From Rhizobium alarense (GTDB taxonomy: Bacteria > Pseudomonadota > Alphaproteobacteria > Rhizobiales > Rhizobiaceae), in the NCBI RefSeq assembly GCF_021555155.1, contig NZ_JAKGBU010000017.1, positions 1 to 64,000 on the forward strand: a stretch of DNA of 64,000 nt. Direction: 5' to 3'. Numbering within the stretch: position 1 is the first letter of the stretch; each line of letters begins with the position of its first letter. The position numbers and the translations under genes are program-made. Positions 9,100 to 16,600 of this stretch are shown here, one piece after another. The notes beneath the pieces were generated by a model. That model ran no database searches, was not told where the DNA came from, and saw only the letters and a program-made list of their open reading frames with translations.

Positions 9100-9774
9100 A
9101 TGACTACGAAAATCACCAGCGAAGCAGTGCTTTCGACGTTGAACGAGATGATCCTGGCGGGCGACCTGCCCCCCGGGACCATCGTCAGCGAAATGGGGCT
9201 GGCCAAGCGCTTGGGTGTTTCGCGCACCCCGGTGCGCGAGGCGATTCGGCTGCTTTCGGAGGACGGGTTAATCACCCTGAGGCCACGGCAGCGGCCGGTT
9301 GTAGCGCTGCCCAGCCTCGCTGACGCGCTCGACCAGTTCGAAGCGCTGGCAATGCTCGAGGCAGATTGCAGCGAACTCGCCGCGCGGCGGTGCACGACCG
9401 AGGCCAGGGGGCGCATTCAGGCGCTTCACGAGACCTGCGGGCGGCACTTCGAGAATGGCGACGTTGCTGCCTATTTCAACGCGAACGAGGGGTTTCATCA
9501 GGCGATTTCCGAGGCCTCGAATAACGCATATCTCGCCGGCCGGGCCGTCCACATGCGCCAGCGCCTGCGCAGCCTGCGTGCGCCCCGCGCCAGCGAGCCG
9601 GACAGGATGCGCGACTCCTTCGCCGAACACGGCGCCATCGTGGCGGCCATCGTCGCGGGTGACCCGGTGGCCGCGCGGCAGACCATGCTGGCGCATGTCG
9701 CCATGGTCGGCGAACGGACGACGGACTTCATCCGCGCCTACTCCCGGCGGTGGGACAAGGAGGAGGCAGCATGA
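9100..9774 (+). CDS. GntR-family transcriptional regulator (FCD subfamily)
   Basis: A 224-residue regulator with an N-terminal winged helix: the SEMGLAKRLGVSRTPVREAIRLL segment (about residues 28-50) is the GntR recognition helix region, followed by an all-helical FCD effector domain with the metal-site-like NEGFHQAI and FAEHGAIVAAI histidines. It is divergent from tctCBA and overlaps the next gene (hydratase) by 4 bases, so it is co-transcribed with the hydratase and synthetase. It likely represses both directions and responds to an aromatic acid or its CoA thioester. Confidence 0.9.
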   Translation: MTTKITSEAVLSTLNEMILAGDLPPGTIVSEMGLAKRLGVSRTPVREAIRLLSEDGLITLRPRQRPVVALPSLADALDQFEALAMLEADCSELAARRCTTEARGRIQALHETCGRHFENGDVAAYFNANEGFHQAISEASNNAYLAGRAVHMRQRLRSLRAPRASEPDRMRDSFAEHGAIVAAIVAGDPVAARQTMLAHVAMVGERTTDFIRAYSRRWDKEEAA

Positions 9775-10541
9775 CCGTTCGGCTTGAATGGGCCTCGGCC
9801 ACAGTTGCGCGCCTCATCATCGACAATCCTGCGCATCGCAATGCGGTGACGCTGGCCATGTGGGGCGAATTGTCCTCCCACTGCGCTGCGCTAGCCGACA
9901 GCCCGGCGCGGGTGGTCATCCTGCGCGGCGCAGGCGAGACGGCTTTTTCCACGGGTGCCGATCTATGGGAATTCCAAACACAGCGGAATGATCCTGCGGC
10001 CGTCGCCCGCTATGACGCCGCGATCAGCGCCGCGATGGCCGCCGTGCGCGATTTGCCGATGCCGGTGATCGCACAGCTCTCGGGCCTCTGCGTCGGCGGC
10101 GGACTGGCACTGGCGGCGATGGCCGACCTGCGGATCGCCGGCGCGGACTGCCGGTTCGGCATCCCCGCCGGCAAGCTCGGTATCGCCTACCGCCGCGACT
10201 GGATCGACCGCATTGCCGGCCTGACCGGGACCGCCCCAGTAACCGAGATGCTGCTGACCGCAGCGATGGTTCCGGCTGACGTCGCGTTGCGCTGGGGCCT
10301 GATCAACCGGCTTTGCCCGGCGCTCGAACTTGCCGCAACTGTCGAGGACGACGCGCGGCGTATGTCCGCGCTCGCACCCCTCTCACTTCGCGCAACGAAG
10401 GCTGCACTGGCGGCGCGGGCCGGGCATGGCACGCCAGCTGAAGCCGATCGCATGGTCGTCGCCTGCGACCTCAGTCAGGACTATCAGCGCGGCATAGATG
10501 CATTTCGCTCTGGCGTGGTTCCGCAATTCGAAGGGAATTGA
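9771..10541 (+). CDS. Enoyl-CoA hydratase/isomerase (second crotonase)
   Basis: A 256-residue crotonase-family protein. Oxyanion-hole motifs AFSTGADLWEF near residues 60-70 and GLCVGGGLALAAMADLRIA near 103-121 are present, and FGIPAGKLGIAY follows. The ATG at 9771 overlaps the gntR stop (ATGA), which fixes the start. It is unlike the hydratase at 4396-5166 in detail, so the two are paralogs with perhaps different substrates rather than a recent duplication. With the synthetase that follows one base after its stop, it forms a second two-gene CoA pathway under the same regulator. Confidence 0.84.
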   Translation: MTVRLEWASATVARLIIDNPAHRNAVTLAMWGELSSHCAALADSPARVVILRGAGETAFSTGADLWEFQTQRNDPAAVARYDAAISAAMAAVRDLPMPVIAQLSGLCVGGGLALAAMADLRIAGADCRFGIPAGKLGIAYRRDWIDRIAGLTGTAPVTEMLLTAAMVPADVALRWGLINRLCPALELAATVEDDARRMSALAPLSLRATKAALAARAGHGTPAEADRMVVACDLSQDYQRGIDAFRSGVVPQFEGN

Positions 10542-10542
10542 G

Positions 10543-12045
10543 ATGATCGACCCCTTGCAGGCCAATATCTGGGATTTCGTTTCGGCACGCGCAGCGGCCA
10601 ATCCGAACAAACCGGCGGTGACTTTCGAAGGTTGCAGCCTGGCCTACGCGGAGTTTTCCCGGATGGTCGAAGCGCTGTCGGCCGGGCTGGTCGCCTCCGG
10701 CGTGCGTCCGGGCGACCGGGTGGCCGCCAAGATCGGGAAGTCCCCACAGGCGCTGGCGCTGGCGCTGGCGGCAATCCGCATGGGCGCGGTCTATATCCCG
10801 GTCAACCCGACCTTCAGCAAGCCCGAAACCGAAACGCTGCTGGAGGATGCAAGCCCGCGGCTGTTCGTGTCCGATACCGGCGATGCCGCCCTCTCGATGC
10901 CGGCCCTGCCGCTTGCCGACCTGGCGCGACCCGACGCTCCGATGCCGGCTGTCGCCCCAGGCGGCGAGCAGCCCTGCGCCATGCTCTATACTTCGGGGAC
11001 CACCGGGCGGCCCAAAGGCGCGCAGATCTCCCACCGCAACATGTGCGCAACGTTCATCGCCTTTAATCGGATGTGGGACATCAACGCGTCCGACCGGCTG
11101 CTGCATGTGCTGCCCACCTACCACGCCCACGGTCTTCTGATGGCCACGCTCTGCCCACTCTTCGCCGGCGGGGAGATCGTGATGCTGGCGAAATTCGACA
11201 TCGACCGGGTGATCGAGCTGCTTCCCGAGGTCACTGTGCTGATGGCCGTCCCGACGATCCATTCGCGCCTGCTGGCCCATCCCGGCTTCGATGCCGCGGC
11301 CTGCCGCGGCCTGCGGCTCATTACCTCCGGCTCGGCGCCGCTCTCACCCGAACTGTTCGATGGGATTCGCGCAAAGGCCGGCATCACCCTGACCGACCGC
11401 TACGGCTCGACCGAGGCCGGCATGATCGCCGCCAATCCGGCCGGACGCGAGCGTCGCGGCTCGGTCGGCAAGCCGCTGCCGGGGGTCGAGGTGCGGCTGA
11501 TGACGCCCTCGGGTGAGGCCGCGCAGGGTGAGCCTGGCCGGATCCAGGTCCGCAGCCCGCATGTCTTCCTGGGTTACTGGAACCGGCCCGATCTGGAGGG
11601 CGACGGCGTCTTGCCCGATGGCTGGTTCGATACCGGTGACATCGGCAGGTTCGACGAGGACGGCTATTTGTTCATCGTCGGCCGCGACAAGGATATGATC
11701 ATCTCGGGCGGGTTCAACGTGTATCCGCGCGAGGTCGAGATTGCGCTCGAAGCCTGCCCCGGCGTGGCCGAGGCTGCGGTCTTTGGTCTGCCGCATCCCG
11801 ATTTCGGCGAAGGTGTCGCCGCCGCAATCCTCCCCGCTCCTGGCGCGACACTCACCGCCGAGATGGTGTTGAGCGACGTAGCGACCCGGCTGGCGAGCTA
11901 CAAGCGGCCCAAGGCCTTGTTCATCGTCGATAGCTTGCCGAAGAACGAGCTCGGCAAAATCCTGAAGCCGGCACTTGTCACACGCTATGGCGACCGGCAG
12001 TTTCTGGCGGACGCGACCCCTTCGCCGTCGCGAAAGCTGCGCTGA
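10543..12045 (+). CDS. Acyl-CoA synthetase, malonyl-CoA synthetase (MatB)-like
   Basis: A 500-residue ANL-superfamily ligase with LYTSGTTGRPKGA (P-loop), LPTYHAHGLL, DRYGSTEAGMIAANP, the hinge GRDKDMIISGGFNVYP and the C-terminal lysine region LPKNELGKILK. The LPTYHAHGLL and MIAANPAGRERRGSVGKPLPG segments resemble malonyl-CoA synthetases more than aryl-CoA ligases. It may recycle a dicarboxylate produced by the pathway or activate the aromatic substrate itself; the sequence does not decide. The ATG at 10543 follows an AAGGGAATTGAG ribosome site and the gene begins just after the hydratase stop. Confidence 0.85.
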   Translation: MIDPLQANIWDFVSARAAANPNKPAVTFEGCSLAYAEFSRMVEALSAGLVASGVRPGDRVAAKIGKSPQALALALAAIRMGAVYIPVNPTFSKPETETLLEDASPRLFVSDTGDAALSMPALPLADLARPDAPMPAVAPGGEQPCAMLYTSGTTGRPKGAQISHRNMCATFIAFNRMWDINASDRLLHVLPTYHAHGLLMATLCPLFAGGEIVMLAKFDIDRVIELLPEVTVLMAVPTIHSRLLAHPGFDAAACRGLRLITSGSAPLSPELFDGIRAKAGITLTDRYGSTEAGMIAANPAGRERRGSVGKPLPGVEVRLMTPSGEAAQGEPGRIQVRSPHVFLGYWNRPDLEGDGVLPDGWFDTGDIGRFDEDGYLFIVGRDKDMIISGGFNVYPREVEIALEACPGVAEAAVFGLPHPDFGEGVAAAILPAPGATLTAEMVLSDVATRLASYKRPKALFIVDSLPKNELGKILKPALVTRYGDRQFLADATPSPSRKLR

Positions 12046-12274
12046 GCACGATAATAGCAGCGGCGGCAGTCATGGGCATCATAGGCGTCGTGGGCACGGA
12101 CGTCGGATATTGCTGACGCGGCATCTACCCCTCTCGTGTTATTGTCTAAAAATCCCTTTTGAGCGATTGGGCGTCGACGAGTAGGGCCTTCGTTTGGCGC
12201 AGTCATACACACCTTATAAGAGATTCCGATAGCGAACTGGTGTCGCGTTTATCAGTATGAGTTAGACCGCTCGG

Positions 12275-13255
12275 CTATGGGATTGCCACGATGGCTCCAC
12301 TGGCGCGCCGTTCTTCGGCTGCGCGGTGCGCCTCGGCGATATCCTCCAGTGCAAAGCGTTGCCCGATCTCGAGCGAAACATGCCCCTTCGCAACTGCATC
12401 GAACAGATCGGCCGCATTCGACCGGAACCGGTTGAGATCGGCATTGTGCGGAAAAACGGACGGACGAGTCAGGAACAGACAGCCCTTCTTGTTCAACAAT
12501 TCGGGGTCGATCGCCGGCGCCTTTCCCGAGGAGGCACCGTAGATCACCACGAGTCCGAAGGGCGCTGCGCAGTCGAGTGACTTAATCAGCGTGTCTTTGC
12601 CAACGGCATCATAAACAACGCGCGCCCTTTCGCCGTCAGTCGCCTTGAGCAAAGCATCCGGCCAATCCTGCTGGCTCGTGTCCACGACCGCGATACAGCC
12701 GGCGTCGAAAGCCGCCTGGCGCTTCTGAGGCGATCCCGTGCCGCCGACCACGCGCGCACCAAGGGCGGTAGCCCAGCGTGTCAAAATCTGTCCGACGCCA
12801 CCGGCTGCGGAATGCACGAATATGAGGTCGCCCCGCTGAACTGCATGGGTGTGGCGCAGGAGGTACTGCGCAGTCATGCCCTTGAACAGGACTGTCGCAG
12901 CCGTTTCGTCGTCGATGTCATCGGGCACCTGCACGAGCTTCTCTGCCGGAACATTGCGCCGGTCGGCATAGGCGCCAACACCGGCATTCATATAGGCAAC
13001 CCGCTGGCCTGGCTTGATATCATGAACCCCTTCGCCCACCGCTTCCACGATACCAGCCGCTTCGAAGCCGAGGCCTGTGGGCAGAGGAAGCGGATAAATG
13101 CCTTTCCGCTGATAGATGTCGATAAAATTGAAGCCGATCGCCGTCTGGCGGACCTGCACCTCACCTTCGGCCGGGTCGGGAATATCTTCTTGCACGATCT
13201 TGAGAACTGACGGATCGCCAAACTCCGCTATTTCTATCACACGTCTGTTCGTCAT
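12275..13255 (-). CDS. Zinc-free quinone oxidoreductase (NADPH:quinone reductase type)
   Basis: A 326-residue medium-chain dehydrogenase/reductase. The GFNFIDIYQRKGIYPLP segment near residues 41-57 and the nucleotide site SAAGGVGQI near 150 are typical of QorA-type quinone reductases, which lack the zinc ligands of alcohol dehydrogenases. It should reduce quinones with NADPH in the cytoplasm, which suits a region rich in dihydroxy- and trihydroxy-aromatics that autoxidise to quinones. It is divergent from an ArsR-type regulator with a perfect inverted repeat between them, so it is likely induced by quinone or electrophile stress. Confidence 0.88.
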   Translation of the reverse strand: MTNRRVIEIAEFGDPSVLKIVQEDIPDPAEGEVQVRQTAIGFNFIDIYQRKGIYPLPLPTGLGFEAAGIVEAVGEGVHDIKPGQRVAYMNAGVGAYADRRNVPAEKLVQVPDDIDDETAATVLFKGMTAQYLLRHTHAVQRGDLIFVHSAAGGVGQILTRWATALGARVVGGTGSPQKRQAAFDAGCIAVVDTSQQDWPDALLKATDGERARVVYDAVGKDTLIKSLDCAAPFGLVVIYGASSGKAPAIDPELLNKKGCLFLTRPSVFPHNADLNRFRSNAADLFDAVAKGHVSLEIGQRFALEDIAEAHRAAEERRASGAIVAIP

Positions 13256-13284
13256 GCCGGTTGCCTCTCAATAATTCGCACGAT

Positions 13285-13306
13285 AGGTATGACAAGAACC
13301 ATACCT
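13285..13306. promoter_or_regulatory. Perfect inverted repeat, probable operator of the ArsR-type regulator
   Basis: AGGTATG at 13285-13291 is followed after 8 bases by its exact reverse complement CATACCT at 13300-13306. The dyad lies in the 65-base gap between the divergent quinone oxidoreductase and regulator genes, close to both start codons. A dimeric winged-helix regulator encoded next door is the natural ligand. Confidence 0.6.
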
Positions 13307-13320
13307 TCGACGAGGACGCA

Positions 13321-13674
13321 ATGGCAGAGTTTCTTCCGGAGCCACGACCTGGCGAGATGGATCTGCTGACAGTTCTTTCCGCTTTGGCCGATCCGCATCG
13401 CTTGCGCATTGCACTTGCGCTTGCGAGAGCGCCAGACGCAGTGCTTCCCTGTACCGCGTTTGAACTTCCTGTCACCAAGGCGACGCGCACGCATCATTTC
13501 AGGATTCTGCGCGAAGCAGGTGTCATTCGCCAGTACGACCATGGTAACGGGCGCTCAAATCAATTGCGGCTCGCGGACTTGAGACAACGCTTTCCCGGCC
13601 TCCTATCGACACTGCTTGAAGAACAACTGGCCGTGGAGCCTCAAGACGTTCCACCGATTGGTCGAGGCGGCTGA
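13321..13674 (+). CDS. ArsR-type winged-helix regulator
   Basis: A 117-residue regulator of the ArsR/SmtB fold. The helix-turn-helix is visible as ALADPHRLRIALALAR near the N-terminus and TKATRTHHFRILREAGVI (recognition helix) in the middle, followed by a short wing. No metal-binding CxC motif is seen; there is a single cysteine (LPCTAF), which could sense oxidants or quinones. I took the ATG at 13321 because it starts the conserved domain. The last 15 or so residues are encoded on the strand opposite the IS481 remnant, so the original C-terminus may have been replaced by the insertion. Confidence 0.82.
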   Translation: MAEFLPEPRPGEMDLLTVLSALADPHRLRIALALARAPDAVLPCTAFELPVTKATRTHHFRILREAGVIRQYDHGNGRSNQLRLADLRQRFPGLLSTLLEEQLAVEPQDVPPIGRGG

Positions 13675-13762
13675 TGGGCGTTTTGGACTTTCGGCCCCCC
13701 TGCGGATAATGCCAAATGTAGCGGTGCAACCAGGCGGGCAACTCCGCAGCGTGCTGGCCGGA
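13630..13762 (-). pseudogene. Remnant of an IS481-family transposase C-terminus
   Basis: On the minus strand the frame reads AAELPAWLHRYIWHYPQGG, then KSKTPISRL, which matches the conserved C-terminal WLHxYNWHRPHxxxxxxxPISRL block of IS481-family integrases. The final NVLRLHG-like residues are present only after a frame change near 13640. There is no N-terminus or catalytic DDE region, so this is debris. It sits between the ArsR-type gene and the next catabolic module and is joined directly to an IS3-family fragment on its right. Confidence 0.7.
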
Positions 13763-13763
13763 C

Positions 13764-13810
13764 TTCAGGGGGAGAATTTGTTTGTCGTCTTGCTTGTCAT
13801 AGACCCTACC
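13764..13810 (-). mobile_element. Truncated IS3-family orfA head, second copy
   Basis: An ATG at 13800-13798 on the minus strand opens MTSKTTNKFSP and then meets a stop: five Cs occur where the coding frame of this family expects four, so even the short fragment is frameshifted. From 13775 to 13809 the sequence is almost identical to positions 2-36 of the window, in the same orientation. Both copies lie just past the 3' end of a minus-strand catabolic gene. The two fragments thus bracket module A like scars of IS-mediated assembly. Confidence 0.6.
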
Positions 13811-13826
13811 TTCTCGGAAGCGTGGA

Positions 13827-14915
13827 TCAAGCCGTTGATCCCGGATGGCCGAGCCGCGCGGCGAACCAGTCGGCGACGAGAGCATTTCGCTCGAAACTGT
13901 GGTTGTATATCGTATGCTCGCCATCCGGCCAGACACGCAACTCGGCTTCACCGATTGCGGCATCCAGAAAAGGTTGCTGATCGCCCAAGGTCACCAGCGG
14001 GTCCGCGCCGCCGTGCAAGACGAGAAGCGGACAGGTGATCCGCTGCCTTGCCGGATTAAAGCGCAAGCTTTCCATAACGGCCTCAATCGCAGCGCGATCA
14101 TCGATGCCGAGCATGGCAGCAGACTGCTCAAATGCCGTCCGAAACGGTAGGATGCCGGGCTTGGCGAAAGAACCATTGACGCAGCAGGCCCGGATCCGAT
14201 CATCGCTGCTCGCCGTCCGCGCAGCCCAGAGTCCGCCATAGCTGTTGCCCCAGATGCCCGGCGCGCCCAAGCTGGCATCGGACAGGACGAAATCGACCCA
14301 GCGGCTAAAGGCTGCCTCGACATCGGCTTGCAGATAAAGGCGTTGCTCGATCCGGGTCTCACCTTGCCCAGGGCCCTCGACCAGTAGCGCAGCCAGACCG
14401 CGAGCCGCAAGTTCGCGAGCGAGAGGGAGGTACGCGATGCCCCAGCCACTTTGCCCGCCGAATAGAATGACGGTTCCGCTTGCCGCATGGCTTGCAGGAC
14501 GCACCAGCCAACCGATCAGGCTCTTGCCCGCAAAATCGGTCTCAATCCGCTCAAAGGGCAAATCGAAAACCGGGCCGAGCTTATGGCAGGCGGCAACCAG
14601 ATTGCGATACAGTTCGACCTTGCGCGGCTCGTCGAAATTGAAGGCCATCTGGGCGAAGACGAGCGCAGCAATGCCGCGCTGTCGTGCCTCCGAAGCCGTG
14701 ATGGGCCGCCCCTCGGACTCAGCCCAATCGGCCTGCTCCAGGCGCACTGTAGCGATGGTCTCGGCTACTCTATCCCAGGGTTCACCCGCCGAGGTCCTGG
14801 CAAGGAGCCGGCCCGCATCAGCATGGTCCATGCCGCAATCCAGCAAACGGGTCATAGGCATGGCCCGCTGATGAGCGAGGTTCGCCTTGACGACCGGATC
14901 GTCCTGACTTGTCAT
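13827..14915 (-). CDS. Alpha/beta hydrolase, FrsA / C-C hydrolase-like
   Basis: A 362-residue alpha/beta hydrolase with an N-terminal helical extension of about 120 residues. The nucleophile elbow GNSYGG is at about 223-228, the acid is probably in HGGADPLV, and the histidine in DGEHTIYNH. The VEGPGQGET strand before the nucleophile and the extension resemble 2,6-dihydroxypseudooxynicotine hydrolase, a C-C bond hydrolase acting on an acylated ring. That similarity is from memory. It overlaps the monooxygenase gene by 4 bases and is the third gene of the 17662-13827 operon, so it could release a dihydroxybenzene from an aryl ketone that feeds the hydroxylase. An ordinary esterase is the alternative. 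Confidence 0.78.
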   Translation of the reverse strand: MTSQDDPVVKANLAHQRAMPMTRLLDCGMDHADAGRLLARTSAGEPWDRVAETIATVRLEQADWAESEGRPITASEARQRGIAALVFAQMAFNFDEPRKVELYRNLVAACHKLGPVFDLPFERIETDFAGKSLIGWLVRPASHAASGTVILFGGQSGWGIAYLPLARELAARGLAALLVEGPGQGETRIEQRLYLQADVEAAFSRWVDFVLSDASLGAPGIWGNSYGGLWAARTASSDDRIRACCVNGSFAKPGILPFRTAFEQSAAMLGIDDRAAIEAVMESLRFNPARQRITCPLLVLHGGADPLVTLGDQQPFLDAAIGEAELRVWPDGEHTIYNHSFERNALVADWFAARLGHPGSTA

Positions 14916-16561
14916 GCCCTTGCCTCTATGATCGGTCGGTCCATGGGAACTGGCAGATTTTGCCAGTGTAGCCTGTCGCGCAGCCCGCGCAGCAGCGCTG
15001 GCAGATCGGCCAGATCCGAAACCGCGCCATACATCAGGAAATCTGGCCGACGCAGATATGCGGCAAAACCGTGCGTTTCTAGGAACTCGAGTTGCACACC
15101 GTCGAGTTCCGTGATCCGGTGCGGCGCGGCATGGTCGCCGTCCATTATAACCCAGCGACCCCCGATGTCCTCGAAGAAGGCGCGGGTCTCGGGGTCGAGA
15201 TGGGCGCTCGGATCGGCCCGGCTAACGATCAGGAAACCTCCGCCGACCACCTTATCCATCAACCCCTCGCGGCCATTTGCGCGTACCTGCCCCTGCGGTG
15301 TCGGAGCCCCGGTTGGCATGAGGATGCATCCATCGGTCTCCATATGGATCACACCGGCCTCGACTTTCGGGAACGGCGGAGGCGGCGGCATCTTGCCGGA
15401 AAGGAACATTTCGTTGCGCGCGGCCACCTTCACCGGATCGTCCTCGTTGGCAACCTCGCCGAGCATCGTCGAAATCTCAGTGATCTGTGTCGCGTGGGGA
15501 CGCCGCTCCTCCTCATAGGTATCCAGCAGCTCCGGCCCGGCCTTCCTTTGCAGCACCAGATCCAGTTTCCATGCCAGGTTGGCGCTATCTCGAATGGCCG
15601 AACAGGCACCCTGGCCCATATAGGGCATCATGGTATGCGCCGCGTCGCCCACCAGCATGACTCTGCCTTCTTTCCAGCTCTTGGCGATCGCCGGATCGAA
15701 CGTATAGACGACGTTGCGGATCGGCCGGATCTCGTCCAGCCCGATGCCGTGCTGGTCGCGCAGCCACGCGAGGCCATTCTTGATATCTTCCCAATAGCTG
15801 GTTTCCTCACCCGGCAGGACGCGCATTTCGAACCGCACGCGAGATCTGCCAATCGGCATGTGCATATGGGCCCGCGCCGGGTCACAATAGATCGAGGTGA
15901 TGGCGAATCGGTCACCCAGATCCTTGACGTATTCGGAGTCGAGGTTCAGCCAGCGTTCGTGGTGACCGTATTGGTGCCGTTCGATCCCGAGCGAGCGGCG
16001 GGTGAAGCTGTTCGCGCCATCCGCGCCGATCACATAGTCCACCTCGATCCGGCGGACATGGTCGGTCTCGTCAGACACCGTCTTCCACGATCCATCCCAC
16101 GGCCGAGCTTCCAGGATGACCGTGTCGCCCTGCTGTTGGAGTGAGGAGACCTCCCAGCCGCGCAAAAACTCCACATTCGGCAGAGGCTGCGCGCGGGAAT
16201 AAATCGCGTCTTCGATCTCAGGCTGGAAAATCGAGATATGGGCGGGAAAGCCGCATTGTTTGCCCTTCCAGTCAAGATCGATCAGAACGTTTCCCTGATC
16301 GTCCAGATAGTGGTATGTGTCGATCGGCTGCGCGTCACGAAGTGCGTGGTCGATATCGCCGGCCGAAGCAACCAGGCGTGCGGTCTCGCCGTCGATGTGG
16401 CTGAGGCGGGGCAGGCCGTAGGGCTCGGGCCAGCGTTCGATGACGATGACCGCGTGGCCGGCCTGGCCCAGAAGCGACGCGGCGGTGAGGCCTGCCGGCC
16501 CGCAACCGATGACGGCTACCTGCCGGCGATCCGCCGGCGACGATGCCTTTGATTGGCTCAT
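14912..16561 (-). CDS. FAD-dependent aromatic monooxygenase (PheA/TfdB/MhpA group)
   Basis: A 549-residue class A flavin monooxygenase. The dinucleotide motif VIGCGPAGL is at residues 17-25, the YVIGADGANS (DG) motif is near 200, and the second FAD motif LVGDAAHTMMPYMGQGAC near 330. A C-terminal thioredoxin-like domain, as in phenol hydroxylases, accounts for the length. GGAGGAGAAC precedes the ATG at 16561, so I did not use the upstream in-frame start at 16591. With a maleylacetate reductase 39 bases upstream, it probably hydroxylates a resorcinol-type ring to hydroxyquinol using NAD(P)H and O2. Confidence 0.87.
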   Translation of the reverse strand: MSQSKASSPADRRQVAVIGCGPAGLTAASLLGQAGHAVIVIERWPEPYGLPRLSHIDGETARLVASAGDIDHALRDAQPIDTYHYLDDQGNVLIDLDWKGKQCGFPAHISIFQPEIEDAIYSRAQPLPNVEFLRGWEVSSLQQQGDTVILEARPWDGSWKTVSDETDHVRRIEVDYVIGADGANSFTRRSLGIERHQYGHHERWLNLDSEYVKDLGDRFAITSIYCDPARAHMHMPIGRSRVRFEMRVLPGEETSYWEDIKNGLAWLRDQHGIGLDEIRPIRNVVYTFDPAIAKSWKEGRVMLVGDAAHTMMPYMGQGACSAIRDSANLAWKLDLVLQRKAGPELLDTYEEERRPHATQITEISTMLGEVANEDDPVKVAARNEMFLSGKMPPPPPFPKVEAGVIHMETDGCILMPTGAPTPQGQVRANGREGLMDKVVGGGFLIVSRADPSAHLDPETRAFFEDIGGRWVIMDGDHAAPHRITELDGVQLEFLETHGFAAYLRRPDFLMYGAVSDLADLPALLRGLRDRLHWQNLPVPMDRPIIEARA

Positions 16562-16600
16562 GTTCTCCTCCCGTTTCCAGACGTATCTCAATGCTTCCGC

